From positions 2,480,001-2,544,000 of the forward strand of contig NZ_AP024525.1 of assembly GCF_020886775.1 (NCBI RefSeq): a stretch of 64,000 nt of DNA. Direction: 5' to 3'. The DNA is from Sinomonas cyclohexanicum. Lineage in GTDB: Bacteria > Actinomycetota > Actinomycetes > Actinomycetales > Micrococcaceae. Within the stretch, counting starts at the first letter, position 1, and every line of letters begins with the position of its first letter. The notes under the pieces are model-generated. The model was not told where the DNA came from, made no database searches, and saw only the letters and a list, made by a program, of their open reading frames with translations. Shown here one piece after another: positions 54,801-63,873 of the stretch. The translations under genes were made by a program, and so were the position numbers.

Positions 54801-56291
54801 GTGACCTTCATTTCCACCACCCGATCTGCCGATGTCGTTCTGATCGGCGGGGGCATCATGAGCGCCACCCTCGGCGCATTCCTCAAGAAGCTGGAACCCA
54901 GCTGGAGCATCGTGCTCTTCGAGCGCCTCGACGAGGTGGGGCTCGAGAGCTCTGGTCCCTGGAACAACGCCGGGACGGGACACGCGGCCTACTGCGAGCT
55001 CAACTACACCCCCCAGGCCAAGGACGGCTCGGTCAACCCCGCCAAGGCGCTGGGCATCAACGAGGGCTACCAGCTCTCCCGCCAGTTCTGGTCGCACCTC
55101 GTGGACGAGGGCAGCATCGGCGATCCCTCGGGCTTCATCCACAACGTCCCGCACATGAGCTTCGTCATCGGCGACGCGCACGCGGACTTCCTCAAGGCCC
55201 GCTACGAGGCGCTCCACCCGAACACCCTGTTCTCCACGATGGAGCACAGTGAGGACCCGGCGCAGATCGCCGAGTGGGCGCCCCTCGTCATGAACGGGCG
55301 CGGCGCCGGCCGCGTCGCGGCGACGCGCGTGGCCGAGGGTACCGACGTCGACTTCGGCCGTCTGTCCAAGGAGCTCGTGGGCTTCCTCGGTCGCAGCGGG
55401 GTCGAGGTCAACTACGGCACGGACGTGACGGACCTCGAGCGGTCACGCGGCGGCTGGAGCGTCGCGACGAAGCACCATGCCTCGGGCGAGCGGGGCGGCA
55501 TCCACGCCAAGTTCGTGTTCGTCGGCGCGGGCGGCGGCGCCCTGCACCTGCTCCAGGCCTCCGGCATCGCCGAGAGCAAGGGCTACGGCGGCTTCCCCGT
55601 CTCGGGCCAGTTCCTGCGCAGCACCGTCGAGTCCGTAGCGGTCCAGCACAACGCCAAGGTCTACGGCCAGGCCTCGGTCGGGGCACCGCCGATGTCGGTC
55701 CCCCACCTCGACACGCGGTACGTCGACGGGAAGCGGTCCCTCCTGTTCGGCCCCTACGCCGGCTTCTCGACCAACTTCCTGAAGAAGGGCTCGCTCTGGG
55801 ACCTGCCCCTCTCCATCCGCCCCAGCAACATCATCCCGATGCTCGCTGTGGCCAAGGACAACATGGACCTCACGGCATACCTCATCAAGGAGGTCGCCAA
55901 GAGCCGCGAGAAGAAGCTCGACGCCCTGCGGGAGTACTTCCCGGAGGCTTCGGGCGAGGGCTGGGAGCTCATCACGGCCGGCCAGCGTGTCCAGATCATC
56001 AAGAAGGACGCGGCCAAGGGCGGCGTGCTCCAGTTCGGCACCGAGGTCATCACGGCCCGAGACGGCTCGATCGGTGCCCTCCTCGGCGCCTCGCCGGGCG
56101 CCTCCACCGCCGTGCCGATCATGCTCGAGCTCATGCAGCGCTGCTTCCCGAAGAACTTCAAGGGCTGGGAGCCGAAGCTGACGGAGATGATGCCCGGCTA
56201 CGGCGTCAAGCTCAACGACAACCCGGAGCTCGCGGCCGAGGTCGCCACGAGCACCTCCGCATCCCTCGGCCTCACCGCGGCCGCACACTGA
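54801..56291 (+). CDS. mqo: Malate:quinone oxidoreductase
   Basis: 496 residues from a GTG at 54801. Peripheral membrane FAD enzyme oxidising malate to oxaloacetate and feeding the quinone pool. [62 protein letters not shown] is the Mqo FAD signature; PVSGQFLRS and [17 protein letters not shown] follow in order. In actinobacteria Mqo often works beside or in place of soluble malate dehydrogenase. Single gene closed by a hairpin. Confidence 0.97.
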   Translation: MTFISTTRSADVVLIGGGIMSATLGAFLKKLEPSWSIVLFERLDEVGLESSGPWNNAGTGHAAYCELNYTPQAKDGSVNPAKALGINEGYQLSRQFWSHLVDEGSIGDPSGFIHNVPHMSFVIGDAHADFLKARYEALHPNTLFSTMEHSEDPAQIAEWAPLVMNGRGAGRVAATRVAEGTDVDFGRLSKELVGFLGRSGVEVNYGTDVTDLERSRGGWSVATKHHASGERGGIHAKFVFVGAGGGALHLLQASGIAESKGYGGFPVSGQFLRSTVESVAVQHNAKVYGQASVGAPPMSVPHLDTRYVDGKRSLLFGPYAGFSTNFLKKGSLWDLPLSIRPSNIIPMLAVAKDNMDLTAYLIKEVAKSREKKLDALREYFPEASGEGWELITAGQRVQIIKKDAAKGGVLQFGTEVITARDGSIGALLGASPGASTAVPIMLELMQRCFPKNFKGWEPKLTEMMPGYGVKLNDNPELAAEVATSTSASLGLTAAAH

Positions 56292-56305
56292 GGCTGCTGC
56301 GTCCT

Positions 56306-56338
56306 CGGCCCGCGTCCTCCCTGTGAGGGCGCGGGCCG
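56306..56338 (+). terminator. Terminator after mqo
   Basis: CGGCCCGCG-t-CCTC (56306-56319) pairs with GAGG-g-CGCGGGCCG (56325-56338), 13 pairs, loop CCTGT, 15 bp after the mqo stop. Confidence 0.7.
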
Positions 56339-56416
56339 TTCGCTACCCACCCACCCCGGCCACCTCACTCCGTCGCCTCTCCCAGGCACGGCCGGCTTCA
56401 TGCGAAAGGGCCACCG

Positions 56417-59400
56417 ATGTTCCGGCTCGCCCGCCTCTCCATGGCGAACAGGGCGCTGATCGCGCTCATCATGGTCTTTGCCTCGGTCTTCGGGGTCATC
56501 ACGGCGGGGAGCCTCAAACAGGAGCTCATCCCGTCGATCGAGTTCCCGCAGCTCACCGTGGTCACGTCGATGGCCGGCGCGTCGCCGGACGTCGTGGACA
56601 AGCAGATCGGCCAGCCCCTCGAGAAGGCGCTTCAGGCCGTCGAGGGCCTCGAAAGCAGCGCCTCGACCTCCCGCACCGGCGTCTCCACGATCCGGCTCTC
56701 CTTCCAGTACGGGACCAATCTGGACCGCGCGCGGAACCAGATCGACCGCGCCATCTCCAACGTCAAGTCACAGCTGCCGGCTGACGCCTCGCCGAACACG
56801 CTCGCGGGCAGCATCAGCGACTTCCCGATCGTCTTCATCGCCGCGTCCTCGGACAGGCCGCTCAGCGAGCTCGACACCCAGCTGATCCAGCAGGCTGTGC
56901 CGAAGCTGACGAAGATCGACGGCGTGCGCAGCGTCGACGTGACCGGCGGCGCCACGCAGCACCTCCAGATCCAGCCGGACCCCGCCGCGATGGCCGGCCG
57001 CGGCGTCGACATCGGCTCGATCCGCACCGCGCTGCAGAACAGCGGCGCCCTCGTTCCGATCGGGACGGTGACCGAGCAAGGGAAGACGCTCTCGCTCCAG
57101 GCCGGCAGCCCCGTGGACTCGACCGACGCCGTGAAGGGGCTGCCGCTCACGGGTGCCAAGCAGCCGACGACGATCGGCGACGTCGCCGCCGTCACCATCG
57201 AGGACGACGCCGCGACGTCCATCACCCGCACCGACGGCAAGCCGACGCTCGCGCTGTCGGTGACGAAGAAGCCCGAGGGCGACACGGTCGCCATCTCGCA
57301 CGCCGTCCGCGACGCGCTCCCTCAGCTCGCCTCGGACCTCGGCTCGAACGCGAAGCTCACCACCGTGTTCGACCAGGCGCCGTTCATCGAGAAGTCCATC
57401 CGCGACCTGACCACGGAGGGCGCCCTCGGTCTCGGGTTCGCCGTCCTGACGATCCTCGTGTTCCTGCTCTCGGTCCGCTCCACGCTCGTCACGGCGGTGT
57501 CGATCCCGCTCTCGCTGCTCATCACGTTCATCGGGCTGTTCGCTGCGGGCTACTCGCTGAACATCCTGACACTCGGGGCGCTCACCATCGCGATCGGCCG
57601 CGTCGTGGACGACTCGATCGTGGTCATCGAGAACATCAAGCGGCACCTGAGCTACGGCGAAGAGAAGACGACGGCGATCCTCAACGCCGTGCGCGAGGTC
57701 GCCGCGGCGGTGACCGCCTCGACGCTCACGACGGTCGCGGTGTTCCTCCCGATCGCGTTCGTGGGCAACCTCGCCGGCGAGCTGTTCCGCCCGTTCGCGC
57801 TCACGGTCACGATCGCCCTGCTCGCCTCGCTCGCCGTCGCGCTCACCATCGTGCCGGTGCTCGCGTACTGGTTCCTGGGCCACAAGTCCCCCGGCGCGGT
57901 GAACCGCGCCGAGATCGAGGCCGAGGCACACGAGAAGGAGCGGCGGAGCCTGCTCCAGCGGGGCTATCTGCCGATCCTCCGCCGCACGCAGAAGCATCCC
58001 GTGATCACCCTCGTGGCCGGGGCCCTCATCCTCGTCGGGACGTTCGCCCTCACCCCGCTGCTGCCGACCAACCTGCTCGGCAACACGGGCCAGAACAACT
58101 TCACGGTCACCCAGAAGCTCGACCCGGGCACGAGCCTCGACGCGACGAGCGCCGCGGCCGCGAAGGTCGAGGACGCGCTCAAGGGCGTCGACGGGATCCA
58201 GACCGTCCAGGTGACCATCGGCAACTCGACGACCGGGTTCAGCGCGTTCCTCTCCTCGGGCGCCTCGAACGCGACCTTCACCGTCATCACCGACGAGTCC
58301 AAGGACCAGGCGGCGCTCCAGCAGCAGGTGCGTGACGCCGTCGGGCGTCTCTCGGGGGTGGGCACGGTCGCCGTGGGGAGCCAGCAGAGCGGATTCGGCA
58401 CGGCGTCGACCGTCGACGTGACGGTCAAGGCGCCCGACTCCGCCTCGCTCGCGAAGGCGAACGACGCCGTCGTCGCGGCCCTGCAGGACATCCCCGGCGC
58501 GACCGGCGTAGCGAGCAACCTCGCCGCCGGACAGCCGGTGGTCCAGGTCAAGGTGGACCGGGCGAAGGCCGCGGCCGTGGGGCTGAACGAGCAGCAGATC
58601 AGTACGGCCCTCGCCTCGACGGTGAGCCCGATCCCCGCCGGGACCGTGCGCATCGACACGACGGACTACCCGGTCCGCATCGGGAAGGGCACCCAGTTCC
58701 AGAGCATCGACGCGGTGCGCTCGATGCCGATCGCCGGCGCGCCCGGAGGGCTCACCCTCGGGCAGATCGCATCGGTGACCGCTGTCGACGTCCCGGTGAC
58801 CGTGACGAGCACGGCCGGGCAGCGCACCGCGACCGTCTCCGTGACCCCGGGAGACACGAACCTCGGCTCGGTCAGCGGCGAGGTCACCAAGCGCGTGGCG
58901 AACCTGGCGCTCGACGGCGGCGCCACGGCTTCCGTGGGCGGTGCGGCGAGCCAGCAGGCCCAGTCCTTCCAGCAGCTCGGCCTGGCCCTCCTCGCCGCGA
59001 TCGCGATCGTCTACGTCATCATGGTCGCGGCGTTCAAGAGCCTCCTGCAGCCGCTCGTGCTGCTCGTCTCGGTCCCGTTCGCGGCGACCGGCGCGATCCT
59101 GCTCCTGCTGGCGACCCGCATCCCCCTCGGGCTGCCGTCCCTCATCGGCCTGCTCATGCTCGTGGGCATCGTCGTGACGAACGCGATCGTGCTCATCGAC
59201 CTCATCAACCAGTACCGGCGCCCGCACCTGGGCCGGGGCCCCCTGCCGCTCGCGGAGGCGATCGAGCACGGCGCGCGCCAGCGGCTCCGCCCGATCCTCA
59301 TGACCGCGCTTGCGACGATCTTCGCGCTCACCCCGATGGCGCTCGGGCTCACCGGCGGCGGGGGCTTCATCTCGCAGCCGCTCGCCGTCGTCGTGATCGG

Positions 59401-59608
59401 CGGGCTCGTGTCCTCGACGGCGCTCACGCTCGTGCTCGTGCCCGTGCTCTACCGGCTCGTCGAGGGCCGCCTCGAGAAGCGCCGGCTCCTGCGCGACCTC
59501 AAGCGCACCCCGGAGGCGCCGGCCGACGACGACGTCGATGCAGACGAGGGAGACTGGACGACCGGCGCCGTGCCCAAGGTCACGGGACGCCGCGCGGCGA
59601 AGGCCTGA
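56417..59608 (+). CDS. RND-family efflux transporter (HAE1/AcrB-like)
   Basis: 1063 residues, 12 membrane helices in the RND layout: helix 1 (LSMANRALIALIMVFASVFGVI), a large outside loop (about 35-330), helices 2-6, then the mirror half. Helix 4 has GRVVDDSIVVIENIKRHLSYGEEK with the Asp pair of the proton relay, and the second half carries SLIGLLMLVGIVVTNAIVLIDLINQYR. Similar pumps in Gram-positives (SwrC/YerP) export surfactants and drugs. No membrane-fusion partner gene is adjacent. Last gene before the LLM-marR operon; the shared strand invites co-regulation. Confidence 0.93.
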   Translation: MFRLARLSMANRALIALIMVFASVFGVITAGSLKQELIPSIEFPQLTVVTSMAGASPDVVDKQIGQPLEKALQAVEGLESSASTSRTGVSTIRLSFQYGTNLDRARNQIDRAISNVKSQLPADASPNTLAGSISDFPIVFIAASSDRPLSELDTQLIQQAVPKLTKIDGVRSVDVTGGATQHLQIQPDPAAMAGRGVDIGSIRTALQNSGALVPIGTVTEQGKTLSLQAGSPVDSTDAVKGLPLTGAKQPTTIGDVAAVTIEDDAATSITRTDGKPTLALSVTKKPEGDTVAISHAVRDALPQLASDLGSNAKLTTVFDQAPFIEKSIRDLTTEGALGLGFAVLTILVFLLSVRSTLVTAVSIPLSLLITFIGLFAAGYSLNILTLGALTIAIGRVVDDSIVVIENIKRHLSYGEEKTTAILNAVREVAAAVTASTLTTVAVFLPIAFVGNLAGELFRPFALTVTIALLASLAVALTIVPVLAYWFLGHKSPGAVNRAEIEAEAHEKERRSLLQRGYLPILRRTQKHPVITLVAGALILVGTFALTPLLPTNLLGNTGQNNFTVTQKLDPGTSLDATSAAAAKVEDALKGVDGIQTVQVTIGNSTTGFSAFLSSGASNATFTVITDESKDQAALQQQVRDAVGRLSGVGTVAVGSQQSGFGTASTVDVTVKAPDSASLAKANDAVVAALQDIPGATGVASNLAAGQPVVQVKVDRAKAAAVGLNEQQISTALASTVSPIPAGTVRIDTTDYPVRIGKGTQFQSIDAVRSMPIAGAPGGLTLGQIASVTAVDVPVTVTSTAGQRTATVSVTPGDTNLGSVSGEVTKRVANLALDGGATASVGGAASQQAQSFQQLGLALLAAIAIVYVIMVAAFKSLLQPLVLLVSVPFAATGAILLLLATRIPLGLPSLIGLLMLVGIVVTNAIVLIDLINQYRRPHLGRGPLPLAEAIEHGARQRLRPILMTALATIFALTPMALGLTGGGGFISQPLAVVVIGGLVSSTALTLVLVPVLYRLVEGRLEKRRLLRDLKRTPEAPADDDVDADEGDWTTGAVPKVTGRRAAKA

Positions 59609-59623
59609 CGGGCCGGGAATGAT

Positions 59624-59685
59624 CCGTGGCCGCCGCCCGTTGAGATACATGCAAATGCATTTATCTCACCCAGCGGCGGCCACGG
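59624..59685 (+). promoter_or_regulatory. 62-bp nested inverted repeat (operator plus hairpin) before the LLM-marR operon
   Basis: Outer arms CCGTGGCCGCCGC (59624-59636) and GCGGCGGCCACGG (59673-59685) match over 13 bp. Inside, 59641-59668 is an AT-rich near-palindrome with TGAGATA and TATCTCA ends and core ATGCA-AA-TGCAT, typical of MarR operators. The outer arms could end the RND transcript. Confidence 0.65.
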
Positions 59686-59708
59686 GCCACCCGAGGAAAG
59701 GTCGTTCC

Positions 59709-60827
59709 ATGCAGTTCGGCATCTTCAGCGTCGGCGACGTCACGCTCGATCCCACGACCGGCCACATGCCCACCGAAGGCGAGCGCATCCAGGCCATCGT
59801 CAAGATCGCCAAGCACGCCGAAGAGGTCGGCCTCGACGTCTTCGCCACCGGCGAGCACCACAACCCGCCGTTCTACCCGAGCTCGCCCACAACGCTCCTC
59901 GGCTACATCGGCGCCCAGACCGAGAGGATCATCCTCTCCACCGCCACGACCCTCATCACCACGAATGACCCGGTGAAGATCGCCGAGGACTTCGGGATGC
60001 TCCAGCACCTCACCGGAGGCCGCACTGACCTGGTGCTCGGCCGCGGCAACACCGCGCCCGTGTACCCGTGGTTCGGCAAGAACCCGCAGGACTCCCTCGA
60101 GCTCACCATCGAGAACTACGCACTCCTGCGCCGCCTCTGGGACGAGGAGACCGTCACGTGGAGCGGCAAGTTCCGGACCCCGCTGCACAACTTCACGGTG
60201 ACCCCGCAACCGCTCGACGGCGTCGCGCCGTTCGTGTGGCACGGCTCGATCCGCACCCCGCAGATCGCCGAGCTCGCGGCCTACTACGGCGACGGCTTCT
60301 TCGCCAACAACATCTTCTGGCCCAAGGAGCACTACATCCGGCTCATCAACCTCTACCGCGAGCGGTTTGAGCACTATGGCCACGGCAAGGCGCATCAGGC
60401 GATCGTGGGCCTCGGCGGCCAGTTCTTCATGCGCAGGAACTCCCAGGACGCCAAGCGCGAGTTCCGGCCGTACTTCGACAACGCGCCCGTGTACGGGCAT
60501 GGCCCGTCGATGGAGGACTTCACTGCCCAGACGCCGCTGACGGTCGGCAGCCCGGCAGAGTTCGTCGAGAAGACCCTCGCGTTCCGCGACTACTTCGGCG
60601 ACTACCAGCGCCAGCTCTTCCTCGTGGACCACGCGGGCCTGCCCCTCAAAACGGTCCTCGAGCAGCTCGACCTCCTCGGCGAGGTCCTCCCGGAGCTCAA
60701 GGCGGGCTTCGCCGAGCGTCGCCCTGCGGACGTGCCCGAGGGTCCCACGCACGCGTCTCTGGTCGCGGCGAAGCGCGCGCCTGAGGCTGTCACCGCCGAG
60801 GCCGCTGCGGAGGCGGCGGCCCAATGA
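59709..60827 (+). CDS. LLM class flavin-dependent oxidoreductase
   Basis: 372 residues from ATG 59709 with GAGGAAAGG upstream. Luciferase-like TIM barrel using FMN or F420: GEHHNPPFYPSSPTTLLGYIGAQTERIILSTATTLITTNDPVKIAEDFGMLQHLTGGRTDLVLGRGNTAPVYPWFG is the family core, then YYGDGFFANNIFWPKEHYIRLINLYRERF. The C-terminal Ala/Glu tail (about 350-372) looks disordered. Its stop overlaps the MarR start (ATGA). Substrate unknown; alkanal oxidation or F420-linked reduction are typical for the family. Confidence 0.9.
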   Translation: MQFGIFSVGDVTLDPTTGHMPTEGERIQAIVKIAKHAEEVGLDVFATGEHHNPPFYPSSPTTLLGYIGAQTERIILSTATTLITTNDPVKIAEDFGMLQHLTGGRTDLVLGRGNTAPVYPWFGKNPQDSLELTIENYALLRRLWDEETVTWSGKFRTPLHNFTVTPQPLDGVAPFVWHGSIRTPQIAELAAYYGDGFFANNIFWPKEHYIRLINLYRERFEHYGHGKAHQAIVGLGGQFFMRRNSQDAKREFRPYFDNAPVYGHGPSMEDFTAQTPLTVGSPAEFVEKTLAFRDYFGDYQRQLFLVDHAGLPLKTVLEQLDLLGEVLPELKAGFAERRPADVPEGPTHASLVAAKRAPEAVTAEAAAEAAAQ

Positions 60828-61303
60828 GCGCGCAGCCGGCGCCTCGGCCCACGCCGTCGGTGAGGGAGCTCTCCGAAGCGTGGGAGGCCCTGTTCCGCGC
60901 GCAGGTGGCCGTGATGCGGCGCCTTCAGCGCGACCCGGCATTCCGGACGCTCGGCATCAACGGCTACGACGTGCTGTTCACCCTGAGCACCTGCGAGGGC
61001 GCCGGCCTGCGGCTCAACGAGCTCAACGACCACGTGCTGCTTGCCCAGTCAAGCCTCTCGCGTCTCGTCGAGCGCCTCGAGAAGCAGGGGCTCGTGGCGC
61101 GGGAGAGCACTCCCGAGGACGGCCGCGGCGTCGTGGTGCGGCTCACCGAGGAGGGCGCGCGGGTCCAGCGCGAGGTCGGGCGCGCCCACGTGCGCGAGAT
61201 CGCCCGGATCATGGGGGGAGCGCTCGACGGCGGCGAGCTCGCCCAGTTGCGCGACCTCACGGGCCGCCTGCGCCAGCACGTGGTCACCCGCCACCCGCTC
61301 TGA
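60824..61303 (+). CDS. MarR-family transcriptional regulator
   Basis: 159 residues. Winged helix core: LTLNEL-type GLRLNELNDHVLLAQSSLSRLVERLEKQGLVARESTPEDGRGVVVRLTEEG with the wing Asp-x-Arg-Gly (EDGRG). Coupled to the oxidoreductase gene by ATGA, so it most likely represses its own operon from the palindrome at 59641-59668. Confidence 0.93.
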   Translation: MSAQPAPRPTPSVRELSEAWEALFRAQVAVMRRLQRDPAFRTLGINGYDVLFTLSTCEGAGLRLNELNDHVLLAQSSLSRLVERLEKQGLVARESTPEDGRGVVVRLTEEGARVQREVGRAHVREIARIMGGALDGGELAQLRDLTGRLRQHVVTRHPL

Positions 61304-61331
61304 TTCGCCGCCGTCCCCGTCTTACGCGCCG

Positions 61332-61396
61332 TCTCGGGTACGCGAATTGGCGTACCCGAGATGCAAGGGCGCGCGAGTTGGCGTACCCGAGATGCA
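61332..61396. repeat. GTACCCGAGA element between marR and the transglutaminase gene
   Basis: TCTCGGGTACGC (61332-61343) and GCGTACCCGAGA (61350-61361) form a 12-pair hairpin with loop GAATTG. A copy of CGCGAATTGGCGTACCC... (61341-61365) recurs with one change at 61372-61396, 31 bp on. It may serve as a bidirectional terminator. The core is also inside smc. Confidence 0.75.
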
Positions 61397-61410
61397 GCGG
61401 AGAGAGGGGC

Positions 61411-62214
61411 CTAGGCGAGGCGGATCAGGGCGGCCGGGTCCTCGGCGGGGAGGGCGTCCGCCTCGGCCGTGACGGACATCCGCTTGAGCGTGAGCCGCCC
61501 ACCGACGGTGGAGAGGAACGCCGTGTCTGCCGAGTCGCGGCCCGCCGTGATGCGGAGCATCGACGCGCGCGGAGCGAGCCCGGTCGGGTCGACCACGTGC
61601 CACTCCCCCTCCACGTAGGCCTCCGCGACGGCGTGGAAGTCCATGGGGGCCAGGCCCGGGGCATAGACGGCGGCGAGCCGGGCCGGAACGTCCTTGGCCC
61701 GCAGGAACGCAATCGCAAGGTGGGCGAAGTCCCGGCACACGCCGCGGCGGTGCAGCAGGGTCTCCACGGCGCCGTCCGTGCCCCGGGACGAACCGCTGAC
61801 GTAGGCCAGGTGTCCGTGGACCCAGTCCCGCACGGCCTGCACCAGGTCCACCCCGCCGAGCGACCCGAAGTTCGCGTAGGAGGTGGGCAGCAGCCTGTCG
61901 CTCTCCGCATAGCGGCTCGGCCTCACGTAGCGGATGAGCTCCATCTCGTCCACCGGCTCGGGACCGCCGTGGCCCCCCACGCGGGCGGTGTAGCTGACCT
62001 CCACATGGGCCGGCTCCGCCAGCTCGATCGCATGGAATCGCCCGCCGTGCCCGTCGAGGAGCTCATGCGGTGCGAGCGGCACACCGTCGGCGGTCACGAC
62101 GAGGTCCTCGTCGAAGGAGTCGTAGCCAGGGTTGCGCGCGACGGCGATCGCCATCGCGACTTTGGTCTGCGCCACGGTAGTGAACGACAGGTGGGCACCG
62201 ACGGTGCGCTGCAT
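61411..62214 (-). CDS. Transglutaminase-like protein
   Basis: 267 residues. The C-terminal half is a transglutaminase/protease-like fold with Cys160 (LLHRRGVCRDFAHLAIAFLRA), His194 (MDFHAVAEAY) and Asp209 (WHVVDPTG), a complete triad. The N-terminal half is a beta domain of the kind that precedes such folds (bacterial transglutaminase N-terminal). No signal peptide, so it acts in the cytoplasm. Role unknown. It is 22 bp downstream of the lipoprotein gene. Confidence 0.88.
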   Translation of the reverse strand: MQRTVGAHLSFTTVAQTKVAMAIAVARNPGYDSFDEDLVVTADGVPLAPHELLDGHGGRFHAIELAEPAHVEVSYTARVGGHGGPEPVDEMELIRYVRPSRYAESDRLLPTSYANFGSLGGVDLVQAVRDWVHGHLAYVSGSSRGTDGAVETLLHRRGVCRDFAHLAIAFLRAKDVPARLAAVYAPGLAPMDFHAVAEAYVEGEWHVVDPTGLAPRASMLRITAGRDSADTAFLSTVGGRLTLKRMSVTAEADALPAEDPAALIRLA

Positions 62215-62236
62215 GGGGCTCCAGGGAGGCTAGTTC

Positions 62237-63085
62237 TCAGGTGAAGGCCAGCGACATGATCATGCGCTGGGCGTCGGCGAAGTCCCCAGAGTCACGGACG
62301 TAGGCCGACGCCTGAGCAAGGCTATCGAAAGATTTCAGCGGCGCAACCCTGGCTTCCTGGGCGGGCGCGGTGACCTCTGTGGCATCCGCGAACGAGTACC
62401 CACCGATCCCTGCGGGCCCCGGGACGATATTGGTCAGCTGGCACGCCTTGCCGTCCTGCGCCGCCGTCGGGACCCCGGTCAGGCCGAACGAACCGAAGAA
62501 CTTGTAGCCCTGGATCACGCGGAACACGAAGCGCGGCGCGATGACGTTCGGCCCATCCGCGAAGGGAACCGTGACCGGCACGCTGTTCAGCACGGAGTAG
62601 GACTTGGCCTGGGCGGGATCGCACGCAGGTGCGGTGGGGATCGGCAGCCCGGTGGCGAGGGCGGCCACGAAGGTGCCGTCTGCCTTCTTGACCTCGAGGC
62701 GCAGCGACCCGGCGGCGGCGCCCGGTGCGGGGTCCGTGGACTGGACGATCCACGAGGCCGGCAGCTCGAAGCTGATCTTCTTGGCGGGGTCGGTGTACCT
62801 CTTCCACTCGGCACTGGTGGCACCGGGCGACGGCGTGGCGGAACCGCTCGAGGAATTCCCCGCACCCGACGGCGTGGCGGAACCGCTCGCGGAGGGCCCT
62901 CCCGCGGTGGGGCCGCCCTGCGCCCCGGCGGACGCCGACGGGCCCGCGACCCCGGTCCAGGCCGGCGAGGCGGAGCCTGGGCCGCACCCTGAGAGAGCCG
63001 TTGCGAGCACGACGGCGGCCGTGGCAGCGGCAGTGCGCGGGCCCACCTGCAGCAGGCCGTGGGTTCGATGGCGGGAATCGCTCAT
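62237..63085 (-). CDS. Lipoprotein of unknown function
   Basis: 282 residues from ATG 63085. Signal peptide with lipobox ALSGC (Cys34), then a Ser/Gly/Pro linker (35-92) containing GSATPS twice because of a 23-bp DNA repeat (62828-62850 and 62867-62889). The folded part starts at WKRYTDPAKKISFELPASWIV, similar in style to PsbP-like or DUF4245-type domains that begin with a Lys-x-Ile-Ser-Phe-x-x-Pro strand, but I do not assign it. Outer-face location is clear; function unknown. Confidence 0.8.
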   Translation of the reverse strand: MSDSRHRTHGLLQVGPRTAAATAAVVLATALSGCGPGSASPAWTGVAGPSASAGAQGGPTAGGPSASGSATPSGAGNSSSGSATPSPGATSAEWKRYTDPAKKISFELPASWIVQSTDPAPGAAAGSLRLEVKKADGTFVAALATGLPIPTAPACDPAQAKSYSVLNSVPVTVPFADGPNVIAPRFVFRVIQGYKFFGSFGLTGVPTAAQDGKACQLTNIVPGPAGIGGYSFADATEVTAPAQEARVAPLKSFDSLAQASAYVRDSGDFADAQRMIMSLAFT

Positions 63086-63127
63086 GCGTCTCACCCTAGC
63101 GAAGCGAGGCTGGCGTACCCTGTCGCC

Positions 63128-63847
63128 ATGCCTGATGTGCCACCGATGCAGGATGCGCCGCCTCCGGGCCCCGAGTGGGAGGAGGCCGAGGCCGCCCTGG
63201 ACATCCCGGCGTTCCACGTCGCGGACTGGCGACTGCGGGTCTTCTCGCTCTACGAGCGCGTCCGGGCGGCGCCCAGCCCGGCGGAAGGCCATGACGTGTG
63301 GCGCCGCGGGCGGGACGCCCTCACGGGGACCCATCCCGCCTCGCCCCTGCTCCCACGCGACCGCGACCGGTTCACGGGACTCCAGGTGGCCGCCTACGAC
63401 CCCGCGTACCGGTTCGAGCTCCCGCTCCTCCCCGAGGGCGTGGGGCAGGAGCGGCCGGTGCGCACGGGCACAGACGGGGTAGTCCCGTTCGTGCGCCTCG
63501 GCACCTTCGAGGTCCCCGGCATCGGGTCGCTGGCCGCGTGGCGGCATCAGGGGTATGGCGGAGGGATCTTCGTCCCGTTCCGCGACGCGACGGCGGGACG
63601 GCGCGGCCCAGGGGCCTCGTACGGGGCGGGGAGGTACCTCATCGACACGATCAAGGGTGCGTACCTGGGGACGTCGGGCTCCGCGGGGCACGACGTGCTC
63701 TATGTCCTCGACTTCAATTTCGCATACAACCCGAGCTGCGCGTACAACGAGGCATGGGCCTGCCCACTGCCCGGCCCCGAGAACCGGGTTCACGCCGAGG
63801 TCCCGGTCGGCGAGCAGTACACCGCGCACGACGACGCGCCGGAGTGA
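63128..63847 (+). CDS. DUF1684 family protein
   Basis: 239 residues from ATG 63128. The family block is unmistakable: GGIFVPFRDATAGRRG, SYGAGRYLIDTIKGAYLG, VLYVLDFNFAYNPSCAYNEAWACPLPGPENRVHAEVPVGEQ. No signal or membrane helix. The family is common in actinobacteria; its function is unknown. A divergent 42-bp gap separates it from the lipoprotein. Confidence 0.9.
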   Translation: MPDVPPMQDAPPPGPEWEEAEAALDIPAFHVADWRLRVFSLYERVRAAPSPAEGHDVWRRGRDALTGTHPASPLLPRDRDRFTGLQVAAYDPAYRFELPLLPEGVGQERPVRTGTDGVVPFVRLGTFEVPGIGSLAAWRHQGYGGGIFVPFRDATAGRRGPGASYGAGRYLIDTIKGAYLGTSGSAGHDVLYVLDFNFAYNPSCAYNEAWACPLPGPENRVHAEVPVGEQYTAHDDAPE

Positions 63848-63873
63848 TGCGACCCACAGCCTAAGGACATAGG

